A stretch of 64,000 nt of DNA from Pseudomonas alkylphenolica (GTDB lineage Bacteria; Pseudomonadota; Gammaproteobacteria; Pseudomonadales; Pseudomonadaceae), in the NCBI RefSeq assembly GCF_016009175.1, contig NZ_JADUCM010000030.1, positions 1 through 64,000 of the forward strand. Direction: 5' to 3'. Below are positions 24,445 through 32,352 of the stretch, piece after piece (the stretch's first letter is position 1; each line of letters starts with the position of its first letter). Position numbers and translations under genes: made by a program. The notes under the pieces were generated by a model, which searched no databases, was not told where the DNA came from, and saw nothing but the letters and a program-made list of their open reading frames with translations.

Positions 24445-27008
24445 GAGGCGTTTTCCTGTGAGTCGGTAGCATGGGCCGGGTCGTCGGCATCGGGCAGGCA
24501 GTCAAGCGTCTGCATGCGATAGCCGTTGTTCAGAGGCATGGTTTGCGCATCCAGCGTCACCTGGCAGCGCTGAATGTCGCTGTCGGACCAGCTCACCTGC
24601 AGGCGTTGCAGGCCGGGTTCGTTGCTCGCCACCAGCGTCTGCCCGGCTTGCCCAACCACACCGAGCGCCTGGCCTTGAGCGTCGCTGACCTGGGCGCCGA
24701 ACGGTAGCGGGCGGCCGTCTGGCTGCTGCAGGGTGAGCACCATGCGCACTACCTGGCGTGCATCGAAACTGGCTTTGACCACCGCACCCCGGCGCGGCAC
24801 CACTTGCTGGGTGGCATTGTCGATGATCACTTCGGGCGACAGCTGGTCGGTGTCCAGCACCAGTGAATTGCTCCGGTACGGGCGCAGGTGCGGGATCAGT
24901 AGATAGCCCTTGGCATCGGTGCGTGCCGTGGAGGCGTTTTGCACGCCGACGTCGGCGACGTCCGGTACGTGGACGAGCGCCGTGGTTTCGCCCAGGTAAC
25001 TGCCCAGGGCGATCCCGTCGGCATGGGCCAGTACCGAGCCGCTGGCGTTCAGCGACAGGCTGCGGTAGTCGCTGGCTTCGCTGTAACCCGCGCCATAGCT
25101 GCCCTTGCTGCCCTGGTAGGCGAGCGACAAAGCACCGCTCTTACGGTTGTTCTGGTCGCTGGTCAGCGAGGTATGGTAGCTGAGGCGATCATCCAGCAGG
25201 CCGCCCTGCAGGCTGGCGCGCTCGCTGTATTGGCCGTTGGAGCGCTGCAGGTCGAAGGTGGCAGTATGCGGGCGGCCAAAGTCCAGCGGCAGGCTCAGGC
25301 TCAGCCCGAACAGGCGGTTGTCTGAATTGCGGGCGCTCAGCGATTGCGAGGCGAACAGGTTGACCCCCAGCTCACCCAGGCGAGTGTTGTACTGCAGCTG
25401 GTACTGGCGGCGCTGATAGTTGCTGCGCCAGTAGTCTTCCTGCGACAGGGTCAGGCTCAGCGAGCTGCGCTGGCCGACATTCTGGTACGCCGACGCCTCT
25501 AGTTGGCTGCGCCGGCTGCCGGCAAAGCGTGCGGCGGCGTTGCGTTGCTGCACTGCTTCGTAAAGGTCGCGGTAGCCCTCGGTGGAATAGCGGTAACCGG
25601 CGAAGCGCAGGCTGGTGCGGGTCTGGAAGCTTTTGCCGTAGCGCAGTGCAAAGCTTTGCCCTTGCACCTGGCCCAGCGTACCGCTCAGATCAGTGTTGGC
25701 GTTGGTGACATCCAGCGACAGCGCCCCAAGGTTACCGAAGTCGCGGGCCATGCCCAGCACGCCGGCGCGGTAGTAGTCACTGGCAAGCACGCCGCCATAC
25801 AGCGTGGTGTCCCAAGTGCCGCCGCGGGCCAGGGTACCTTGCCAGAACTGTGGCTTATCGAGGTGCTCGGCGCCGTTGTAACGGCCGGCGGTGGTGGTGT
25901 AGCGCCACACCCCTTCACGCAACAGGCTGCCCAGCGATGAATAGGGCTGGATGAAGCGGTTCACCTGGCCATCACTCTCGGTGACCACCACCTCGAGCTC
26001 ACCGTGCCCGGAGCCGACACTGAGGTCGTCGATTACATAGGCGCCGGGGGCGACGTACGTGGAGTAGATCGGGAAGCCGTTGCGCAGCACCTCGATCTTC
26101 GCCCGGGTCTGGGCCACACCACGGATCACCGGGGCGTATTGCTGCATAGCATCGGAGAGCATGTCCTGGTCGGAGGCCAGGCGTGCGCCGGAGAATGCAA
26201 AGCTGCGAAACACATCGCCGCCGGTAAAGGTTTCGCCCAGCGTAAGGTTCGCCCGCAGGCCGGGCAGGTCGCGTTGAGCATAGGTGTCGGTGCGACTCCA
26301 GCGGCGCTCGCCGTCCTGGTTTTCGCGCAGCGCCTGGTGGCTGCGCAGGCGCCAGGCCCCGAGGTTGATGCCACTGCTCAGGTAGAGGTCCTGGCTGCTT
26401 TCGTTGCGCCCGTCGCGGCGGCGGCTGTGTTGGGCCGATGCCTGGTAGTTGATGAACGCGGCGTTGATGCCGGTGTCCCAACGCTCCTGCGGAACGTTGC
26501 CCGAGCGGTCCTGGCGCAGGGCAATCTGTGGGATCGACAGCGACAGGCGCAGCTGCGACGGGTCGAAGTCGACGCGGGCCTGCGGGATCAGTGCTGTCAG
26601 GTCGACACATCGATCGTCATCGGGCAGGGGCGCTTCCAAGGCTTGCTCGCGCAGGTTAAGGGCACGCAGCAAATCGCTGGTCAGGCAGGCTTGCAGATCT
26701 TTGCCGTCAGTCGCGTCGTGGAACTCAAGTTCGCGTTCTTCGAAGGGGACGAGGTTGACCAGCAGGGCGACGCGATAGCGCCCGGCGGCCAACGGCGTGT
26801 GGGCGGCCAGGCTCTGCAGCGCCAGCGCGCCGGCATCGGCGGCCTGGCCGGGTGGCTGGCGCATGAAGCCGGCCTGGAACGTTGCGGCGGGGGTGTCGGC
26901 GACGGCGGGCGTGATCGGCATGAGGATGAGGAAGCCGCCGAGCAGAGGCGACAGCGGGGTAAAGCGTAGGCGCGACGGCAGAGGCCTGCGCCGGTCAAGT
27001 CGGGGCAT
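24441..27008 (-). CDS. Outer-membrane fimbrial usher (PapC/FimD family)
   Basis: 855 residues from ATG 27008, the usual usher length. The usher forms a beta-barrel pore that assembles and secretes chaperone-bound pilins. After the signal peptide (ending near PAVA) come the N-terminal chaperone-binding domain with a cysteine pair (ACLTSD, DRCVDL), the barrel with repeated aromatic-rich strands, a plug region near YSTYVAPGAYVIDDL, and C-terminal domains with a late cysteine pair (QRCQVTL, LDCLPD). AGGA precedes the start. Unlike most loci, it is not adjacent to its chaperone gene, because a 598-codon gene on the other strand lies between. Confidence 0.93.
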   Translation of the reverse strand: MPRLDRRRPLPSRLRFTPLSPLLGGFLILMPITPAVADTPAATFQAGFMRQPPGQAADAGALALQSLAAHTPLAAGRYRVALLVNLVPFEERELEFHDATDGKDLQACLTSDLLRALNLREQALEAPLPDDDRCVDLTALIPQARVDFDPSQLRLSLSIPQIALRQDRSGNVPQERWDTGINAAFINYQASAQHSRRRDGRNESSQDLYLSSGINLGAWRLRSHQALRENQDGERRWSRTDTYAQRDLPGLRANLTLGETFTGGDVFRSFAFSGARLASDQDMLSDAMQQYAPVIRGVAQTRAKIEVLRNGFPIYSTYVAPGAYVIDDLSVGSGHGELEVVVTESDGQVNRFIQPYSSLGSLLREGVWRYTTTAGRYNGAEHLDKPQFWQGTLARGGTWDTTLYGGVLASDYYRAGVLGMARDFGNLGALSLDVTNANTDLSGTLGQVQGQSFALRYGKSFQTRTSLRFAGYRYSTEGYRDLYEAVQQRNAAARFAGSRRSQLEASAYQNVGQRSSLSLTLSQEDYWRSNYQRRQYQLQYNTRLGELGVNLFASQSLSARNSDNRLFGLSLSLPLDFGRPHTATFDLQRSNGQYSERASLQGGLLDDRLSYHTSLTSDQNNRKSGALSLAYQGSKGSYGAGYSEASDYRSLSLNASGSVLAHADGIALGSYLGETTALVHVPDVADVGVQNASTARTDAKGYLLIPHLRPYRSNSLVLDTDQLSPEVIIDNATQQVVPRRGAVVKASFDARQVVRMVLTLQQPDGRPLPFGAQVSDAQGQALGVVGQAGQTLVASNEPGLQRLQVSWSDSDIQRCQVTLDAQTMPLNNGYRMQTLDCLPDADDPAHATDSQENAS

Positions 27009-27747
27009 GGGAAGGTCCTGAACTGCGCCACCGATCAGCGCCAGGGCGGGATCGGCTTGTGATGGCTGGAGCGTGCGGTGAGCCACGGCGTGCGGGTCGT
27101 TTCAGGGCCCTGGGTACGCCGTGTTCGAGGGCGCTAGGTTAGGCGGGGGGCGGGGGAGGGGTATGTAAGAAGGGTCTGCAGCGGAGAGGGGCGGTATCTA
27201 CGGGGCCTGTAAAGTAGTCCTTGTTATCATTTTGGAAAGCGATTCTCCTGTCATCAGTCAAAGTCTTTAGATCACATCCACGTTGCTGTGTACGAGGCGC
27301 AACTCCGATCGGCGTTTGGGTAGCAGAGCTATCACTCGATGATGAACTCACATTGGATGTCGAACTACTACGTGAGACAGGTACGGCATGGACTTGAGCA
27401 TTAGTTGTTCCGGATTGTACACCCGTGCTTGATATGCCCGCGACCGCAAAAGTCGCGATCTCATTTTGCATGACAGAAACCACGAGTATTGACTACTTGG
27501 TTTGATGTGAGTTGCTTGGCTTGCGCAAGAAATTAAAAAAGCGGAGCCCTTGCGCAAGGCTCGCATGCCGTGGGCGTGCAGGATAATAGCCTTTACCGTT
27601 ATGCACACCTGGCAGCTTCACCAGTTGTCTGTATTTCGCATACAGGCATATAACTTGGCTCAAGTAAATCGCTGGCGGGTCAGGTAAGAGCGCAATAGCG
27701 TGTAATTGTTAATGTCCTGCCGTCATAATTAATCCAAGGTGGCTAAG
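27009..27747. other. AT-rich gap upstream of the usher; doubtful small ORF
   Basis: The 739-base stretch between divergent genes is visibly more AT-rich than the surroundings. It holds a minus-strand frame (27139-27471, about 110 codons) with a serine-rich centre and a proline-run end. That frame has no Shine-Dalgarno and no family I recognise, so it is not called as a gene. The repeat TTGCGCAAG occurs at 27522-27530 and 27551-27559, the second inside an imperfect palindrome. The usher and the repeat-protein promoters must lie here, but no clear hexamers were identified. Confidence 0.4.
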
Positions 27748-29544
27748 ATGAGTGTGTTGCGTACGTTAGGGTCCGAAAAACCGCGTATTCCGGGTCTGAA
27801 TGAATTCAATGAAGTGGATCTTGAACAACTAGGATATGAGCCGCTGCTCGCCTGTATTAAATATACCGGTATGCAGGAGGGGCATCTTGTTCGGCCGCGC
27901 TGGGTAGGCGCCGGTCCGACCGGTGAAGTGTTCGACGATGTCGAAGCACTGTTGACAGTCGGCAAGGATGATCTGGAAAACGGACTTGTAATAAAAGTCG
28001 ATAACGAAAAAATCCGCGGCGCCGCAGGCGGGTGGGCGTTCCTCTCCTACACCGTGGTTGGCGCACAGGAATCACTTCGACAATTCTGCTACCTGGGGCT
28101 GCGTGAGCGCCCAGGGGACGAGACACTGTCGGTGCTGCAGGCCTTGCAGTCACACAACCTGGTAATTCAGCCAAATAAACTGCCCATCGGCGGTGTGGTG
28201 ACGGTCGTAGTCCCTGCGTACCAGGCCATGCAGGTTGGCGACAAGGTCAACATGAAGCTGGTGGGCTATGACGACAGCGGAGATGAGGATGGCGACTGGT
28301 CTCGTGTGCTGACAGTGAGCAAAGAACATTTCGGCAAGCGGCCCCTGTCGGCCGACGTACCTAAAAGCTTTTTCAGTTTCTTGGAAAAAGGCTATGTGGA
28401 GGGCTTTTACAGCATTGAACTGGTGGACGGTAGCCGCCTTGATTCACCCGTGCAGTGCTGGAGCATCGATTCGGACGCGGCACTACCCGATACCCTCGAC
28501 AACTCCGCCATTGATGGTCACCAGGAGGGCGACCCGTTGGATCCGGCGCGGTTTCGCGATGGTGTGACAGTCCGTGTGCCAGCATATTCCGGTATGGCGG
28601 TGTCTGATCATGTTGTCATGCACTGGCGCAGCCCGGTGAGTGACCTGGTCCAGACGGTGCGCGTTGACCCGAGCACCCTGGTGGCGGGTTCCATTCCCTT
28701 TCGGGTGCCTGCCGAAACCCTGGTGCTGAACGCGGGGGAAGCTGTGCGGCTGAGCTACCTGTATGGTCGTCAGGGTGAAAGCCTGCGTTCCGGTGAGTTG
28801 CCAGTCCAGGTCAGGGGGATTCGTCAGCTGATTTCGCCTGATGTCAGAGATGCCGATCCGGAAGCAACGCCAAATTGGGGGAAAATGGCGGCCTACGATG
28901 CGATGTGCGGGGTATATGTTGTAGTGCCCAACCACATTGTTGCCGAGGGAGAACGCCTGGAGGTTCACTGGATGGGCTACTCCGAACTGGGCCGGTACAT
29001 CGCCACGCAGCCGGTGCACGAACAAAATCCGCTGTGCTTTTTCATCCCGCCCGAGTATGTGCCTGCGAACATGGCTCGTGGTGAAAAGGACGAGTCCAGG
29101 CGATTCGAAGTGTTTTACCGGCTGATCAGCGATGCGGGACATGTCGACTCGGTTGCCTATCACCTGCGGATCACTCCATTGCCCATGAAGAACCTTCCGC
29201 AACTCGCCTGTCCTGATGCACCTGATGGCAAATTGTCGTTGTCAAAGGTGCCTTCTACCGGTGCCCGCTTGGAACTGGAACCTTGGGCCTACGGCGCGGC
29301 AGGGCAATTGCTGAGCTTGTCGCTCACTTTCACGACGGATACGGGGGAGCAGGAGATAACATTTCACGACAGTGTTCCCGTCACGCAGGACGAAGCGCTG
29401 AACGGGGTAAAGGCGACATTACCCAAAGACCTTCTGACCCGGCTCAATATTAACGATTATTTCACCCTCTGGCCTCGGCTCAGCTATGACGGTGGGCTGC
29501 ATTTTACCAAGTTTCGCAGCATAAACTTGCAGTTGCTTCAGTAG
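27748..29544 (+). CDS. Ig-like repeat protein of unknown function
   Basis: 598 residues, no signal peptide and no membrane helix. The body consists of four to five divergent units of about 85-110 residues (about 30-120, 147-240, 271-355, 387-475, 493-598) that look like beta-sandwich domains. Units 2-4 share an opening pattern: VTVVVPAYQAMQVGDKV, VTVRVPAYSGMAVSDHV, VYVVVPNHIVAEGERL, followed by an aromatic/hydrophobic strand. ATG 27748 is chosen because AAGGTGG lies five bases upstream; a GTG at 27739 overlaps that site. It is inserted, in reverse orientation, between the fimbrial chaperone and usher genes. No enzymatic motif was seen and I assign no function. Confidence 0.75.
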   Translation: MSVLRTLGSEKPRIPGLNEFNEVDLEQLGYEPLLACIKYTGMQEGHLVRPRWVGAGPTGEVFDDVEALLTVGKDDLENGLVIKVDNEKIRGAAGGWAFLSYTVVGAQESLRQFCYLGLRERPGDETLSVLQALQSHNLVIQPNKLPIGGVVTVVVPAYQAMQVGDKVNMKLVGYDDSGDEDGDWSRVLTVSKEHFGKRPLSADVPKSFFSFLEKGYVEGFYSIELVDGSRLDSPVQCWSIDSDAALPDTLDNSAIDGHQEGDPLDPARFRDGVTVRVPAYSGMAVSDHVVMHWRSPVSDLVQTVRVDPSTLVAGSIPFRVPAETLVLNAGEAVRLSYLYGRQGESLRSGELPVQVRGIRQLISPDVRDADPEATPNWGKMAAYDAMCGVYVVVPNHIVAEGERLEVHWMGYSELGRYIATQPVHEQNPLCFFIPPEYVPANMARGEKDESRRFEVFYRLISDAGHVDSVAYHLRITPLPMKNLPQLACPDAPDGKLSLSKVPSTGARLELEPWAYGAAGQLLSLSLTFTTDTGEQEITFHDSVPVTQDEALNGVKATLPKDLLTRLNINDYFTLWPRLSYDGGLHFTKFRSINLQLLQ

Positions 29545-29581
29545 TGGGTTCTTGCCAGGGTGATTGACAAAGAGGCACGTT

Positions 29582-29610
29582 GGGAGGGAACCGGACCAGG
29601 TTTCCCTCCC
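29582..29610. terminator. Hairpin between convergent repeat-protein and chaperone genes
   Basis: GGGAGGGAA-CC / GG-TTTCCCTCCC stem with one unpaired base, between the convergent ends at 29544 and 29639. There is no T run, so it may be a weak or factor-assisted terminator. Confidence 0.5.
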
Positions 29611-29638
29611 TCGGCCTACAGCTATCGCCCGAATTGTA

Positions 29639-30376
29639 TTACGGCTGTGCAACCGGGCTGGAAATCTCCGCAGTGATACCACTGTAATCGTTGATCGTGG
29701 TGAAGGTGACCTGCAGGCCGTCGGTGACGGGTACGGTCTGCAATGCATATGCCTGTCTGCCCAGCGGCAGGGCCATGCCTTTGGCGTTGATGGTTTCACT
29801 GATGCCGGCGCCACTGATGACCAGTCGATTGAAGGTGAAGTGGTAAGGCGAAGGGTTGTCGACGACCAGGTGTGTTTTGCCTTCGATCTGTTGTATCGAC
29901 CAGGCCAGGTCTTTGAGTCGATCCTGCGGGCGGCCTTTGAGTTGGCTTGGTCGGTAGAACAGTTTGATGCGGGTACGCAGGGCGATATTCAGCACGTTTT
30001 GCCCGGTATCGGCCGTCGCCTGCGGAATCTCCTGCACATTGAAATAGAACAGCGACTCGCGGTCTTGTGGGAGGTCGTTGGGCAGGGCGTTGATCTGCAC
30101 CGTCTGTTCACCCCCGGGGTCGAGCCGGAACAGGCTGGGCGAGGCAATCAACGGCACGGCGGTGGTTGCATCGTCGGCTTCGGTATTGACCCAGGCCTGC
30201 GCCGCATAGGGTTTGCTGGCAGGGTTGGCGACGATCACCGATGCGCTGCGTTTGGCGCTCTCGTGGACGATTCGGGTGTGGCTGATGGTGAGTGCCGCAT
30301 GGGCGCTTGGCAAGCTGGCCGTGAGCAGTGCGAGGCAACTGCACAAGGTCGTCAGGGAGCGGGAAAAAGGCAGCAT
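29639..30376 (-). CDS. Periplasmic fimbrial chaperone (PapD family)
   Basis: 245 residues with a signal peptide (about 1-27, ending SAHA). It caps pilin subunits by donor-strand complementation and delivers them to the usher. Domain 1 (about 28-150) has TRIVHESAKRSASVIVANP and the conserved FYFNVQEIPQ strand, then RIKLFYRPSQL at the domain boundary. Domain 2 runs to about 240, with VVDNPSPYHFTF. It lies 56 bp downstream of the major subunit gene and is probably co-transcribed with it. Confidence 0.92.
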   Translation of the reverse strand: MLPFSRSLTTLCSCLALLTASLPSAHAALTISHTRIVHESAKRSASVIVANPASKPYAAQAWVNTEADDATTAVPLIASPSLFRLDPGGEQTVQINALPNDLPQDRESLFYFNVQEIPQATADTGQNVLNIALRTRIKLFYRPSQLKGRPQDRLKDLAWSIQQIEGKTHLVVDNPSPYHFTFNRLVISGAGISETINAKGMALPLGRQAYALQTVPVTDGLQVTFTTINDYSGITAEISSPVAQP

Positions 30377-30432
30377 GAAATTTAACCAGCAGAAATGGAC
30401 ACGACTCCAGGTGCAAGCACCTGGAGTGTGTA

Positions 30433-30975
30433 TTACGGCAGGCTCACGACGAAGGTGACCTCTGCCTCGGCCAGACCTTGACCGGTAACTTCATCCTCAA
30501 ACGATTCATACGATGCGTGGAATATCATGTCCGTAGGCAGCGATTCATACAGGTCGTACTCAATCGACGCTACGTTAGGCACCACTTTGGTGTGGTTGCG
30601 GTCTTTGATCGCGACGCCCAGGCCGGTGACAGGGCCCCGGCGGATTCCGTAGAGGTTAGTACCCACAATGCCACTCAAGGGGACATAGGTGACCGTGGTT
30701 TTGGCGTCTGGTGGAATGACGCAGCCGTCACCCGGCGTTACCCGCAGGGCAAAAGCCACATCGGGCGTTGCGGTGCCGGACGTGGTGAAGTATTTGTTTG
30801 TGAAGTTACCCAGCGATACCTTGGGGATGACACCGCTGCGGGGATCAACAACTTCGATCGGGCAAGTACCACCGCCATAGATGTTGCCGTAGAAGTTGAG
30901 CGGGCCGGTTTCATCTGCGGCGAATGCGCTGTTGCAGGCCATTCCCAGGGCGAGTGTGACTAATGTCTTTTTCAT
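30433..30975 (-). CDS. Fimbrial major subunit (pilin)
   Basis: 180 residues with a signal peptide (about 1-20, ending NSAFA before ADETG). The mature protein has the pilin layout: an N-terminal extension, a cysteine pair (GTCPIEV, DGCVIPP) and a beta-strand C-terminus ending in EVTFVVSLP. The start is ATG 30975 with AAGGA eight bases upstream; a TTG two codons earlier is less likely. It is the first gene of the locus, so transcription presumably begins in the AT-rich region upstream. Confidence 0.85.
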   Translation of the reverse strand: MKKTLVTLALGMACNSAFAADETGPLNFYGNIYGGGTCPIEVVDPRSGVIPKVSLGNFTNKYFTTSGTATPDVAFALRVTPGDGCVIPPDAKTTVTYVPLSGIVGTNLYGIRRGPVTGLGVAIKDRNHTKVVPNVASIEYDLYESLPTDMIFHASYESFEDEVTGQGLAEAEVTFVVSLP

Positions 30976-31802
30976 TAACAATTCCTTGATAGTTCGCGTG
31001 TCTGTGGGGCGAGCCCAAAGAGCTCCCGGACGGCAATGTGGATGGGGAGCGGTGATCAGGTTAGGGCGTTTGCCAAGAACTGGATGTAGGATGGATAGAC
31101 AGCAGCGCGTGGAATGCCGGATAGCAGGGCATGGCCAGGTATATCGGCAGTGTGCTGTGCTGGACCTGATATGTATACCAGTTAACCGGAGGCGAAAGTT
31201 TATAAATAGGATAGGTATCCTGCAACTTTAGCTGGATACATATTAGATGAGTGCTTCATGTGAGAGGTGGGAGTGGAGTGATCACCTTGGTGGTAACTAT
31301 GGTCGTGCCGATGTGTCGATTGCCAAGCTGCATAAAGCCTGGCTGGCAGTTTCCGGGGAAGCGATAGTATCGGAAGAGCAAGGCAGTAGCACGAGTTGGA
31401 AATATTTGTGTTGTTACCTTGAATTGAAATTAAATATACACATTGTTAAGTACATTGCTCAGCCACTTTCTGATCTACAACACCCAGGAGTCGCATTTCT
31501 TTCGGGTGTCTCAGGCGAGAGACTTGCTCAAGTTGACATTGTGCTTCGAGGGCTGGTGAGGAGAAGAGACCGTTCAGCGGAACGATATCGAATGGACTGT
31601 CCTACTGGGCAATGGCGTGATGACCCAGGACGGGCTGTTCAAGCCAGCGGCCAATTTACCCAGCCCGTACACAACCATCCAGGCAGTGCATAACCATCCG
31701 ACTTACATGTATTGGGCAGTCATTACCTTGCCTGTGCCGCAGATGAAGGTCGAGGAGTCTGTAAAAATGCTCAACAGCTGAGGCACAGGAACTGGGGGGA
31801 AA
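30976..31802. other. Gene-poor AT-rich region upstream of the fimbrial locus
   Basis: 827 bases without a convincing gene. A weak promoter candidate for the pilin gene reads, on the minus strand, TTGCAG (31220-31225) and TATAAA (31199-31204), spacing 15; an extended -10 TGGTATACA also occurs at 31171-31179. A plus-strand frame 31247-31693 lacks a ribosome site and gives no recognisable protein. The right part contains a possible gene remnant, listed separately. Confidence 0.4.
31560..31781 (+). pseudogene. Possible 3' remnant of an unidentified gene
   Basis: An open frame of 73 codons without a usable start ends in TGA at 31779-31781. Its translation looks protein-like (for example IEWTVLLGNGV, FKPAANLPSPYTTIQAVHNH, YWAVITLPVPQMKVEESV), with ordinary Pseudomonas codon use, unlike the AT-rich sequence before it. 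It could be the tail of a gene whose 5' part was lost when the fimbrial region was acquired. No family was recognised. Confidence 0.3.
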
Positions 31803-32213
31803 TCAGTGCTTGGGTTCGCGATCTGTCAGGCTGAGCAACTGCTTTTCCTGGTGCCAATCGAACGGTTCGTCGTTCTGTTCGGCTTCATAGCGACGTTCTT
31901 CGAGCTGCTGGTACAGGTCCAGTTCGTCGTCCGGCATGAAGTGCAGGCAATCGCCGCCGAAGAACCACAGCAGGTCGCGCGGTACCAGGTGGGCGATCTG
32001 CGGGTAGCGCTGGATCACCTGGCAGATCAGGTCCTGGCCCAGGTACTGGCTTTGCAGTGGGTCCTGCGGCAGCAGGGTAAGCAGCTCGTCGAAGCGTTCG
32101 AGGAACAGGCTGTGGCTTTCTTCCGGCACTTGCTCCGCTTCGCCCAGGGCCACCAGGATGGTGCGCAGGTGCTGGAGCAGTTGCAGGTGGTATTCCAGGT
32201 GGGGATTGGCCAT
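31803..32213 (-). CDS. PA2817-like conserved hypothetical protein
   Basis: 136 residues, soluble and acidic, mostly helical. It starts MANPHLEYHLQLLQHLRTILVAL and contains RDLLWFFGGDCLHFMPDDELDLYQQLEERR, conserved in pseudomonads next to fadE. No function is known to me. The start ATG 32213 is chosen because the longer in-frame reading runs back into a REP pair. Confidence 0.75.
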   Translation of the reverse strand: MANPHLEYHLQLLQHLRTILVALGEAEQVPEESHSLFLERFDELLTLLPQDPLQSQYLGQDLICQVIQRYPQIAHLVPRDLLWFFGGDCLHFMPDDELDLYQQLEERRYEAEQNDEPFDWHQEKQLLSLTDREPKH

Positions 32214-32293
32214 GGCGGGTCCTCGGTGTGGCAAGAAAAGGGGCGGAGTATACGCCGGTTGGGGCCATGTGGGTGAATGGGGCGGTGTTGAGC

Positions 32294-32350
32294 CCATCGC
32301 CGGCAAGCCGGCTCCTACAGGGCCCGTAGGAGCCGGCTTGCCGGCGATGG
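32294..32350. repeat. Perfect 25-bp inverted REP pair
   Basis: The left arm 32294-32318 (CCATCGCCGGCAAGCCGG...) is perfectly complementary to the right arm 32326-32350, with a 7-base loop AGGGCCC. It ends three bases before the fadE stop codon (32353-32355, minus strand). The long perfect stem would block 3' exonucleases on the fadE transcript. Confidence 0.9.
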
Positions 32351-32352
32351 CG

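Noticed and set aside
27139..27483. Minus-strand serine-rich frame upstream of the usher
   Set aside because: No ribosome site and the end reads as a proline run over low-information sequence; kept only as a note in the gap entry.
31247..31693. Plus-strand open frame of 148 codons upstream of the PA2817-like gene
   Set aside because: No Shine-Dalgarno, abrupt change of character midway and a competing protein-like frame near its end; treated as part of a gene-poor region.
23353..31802. Integrase, transposase or att direct repeats bounding the fimbrial region
   Set aside because: Looked for in both strands and at the tRNA 3' ends; none could be identified, so no mobile element is claimed.
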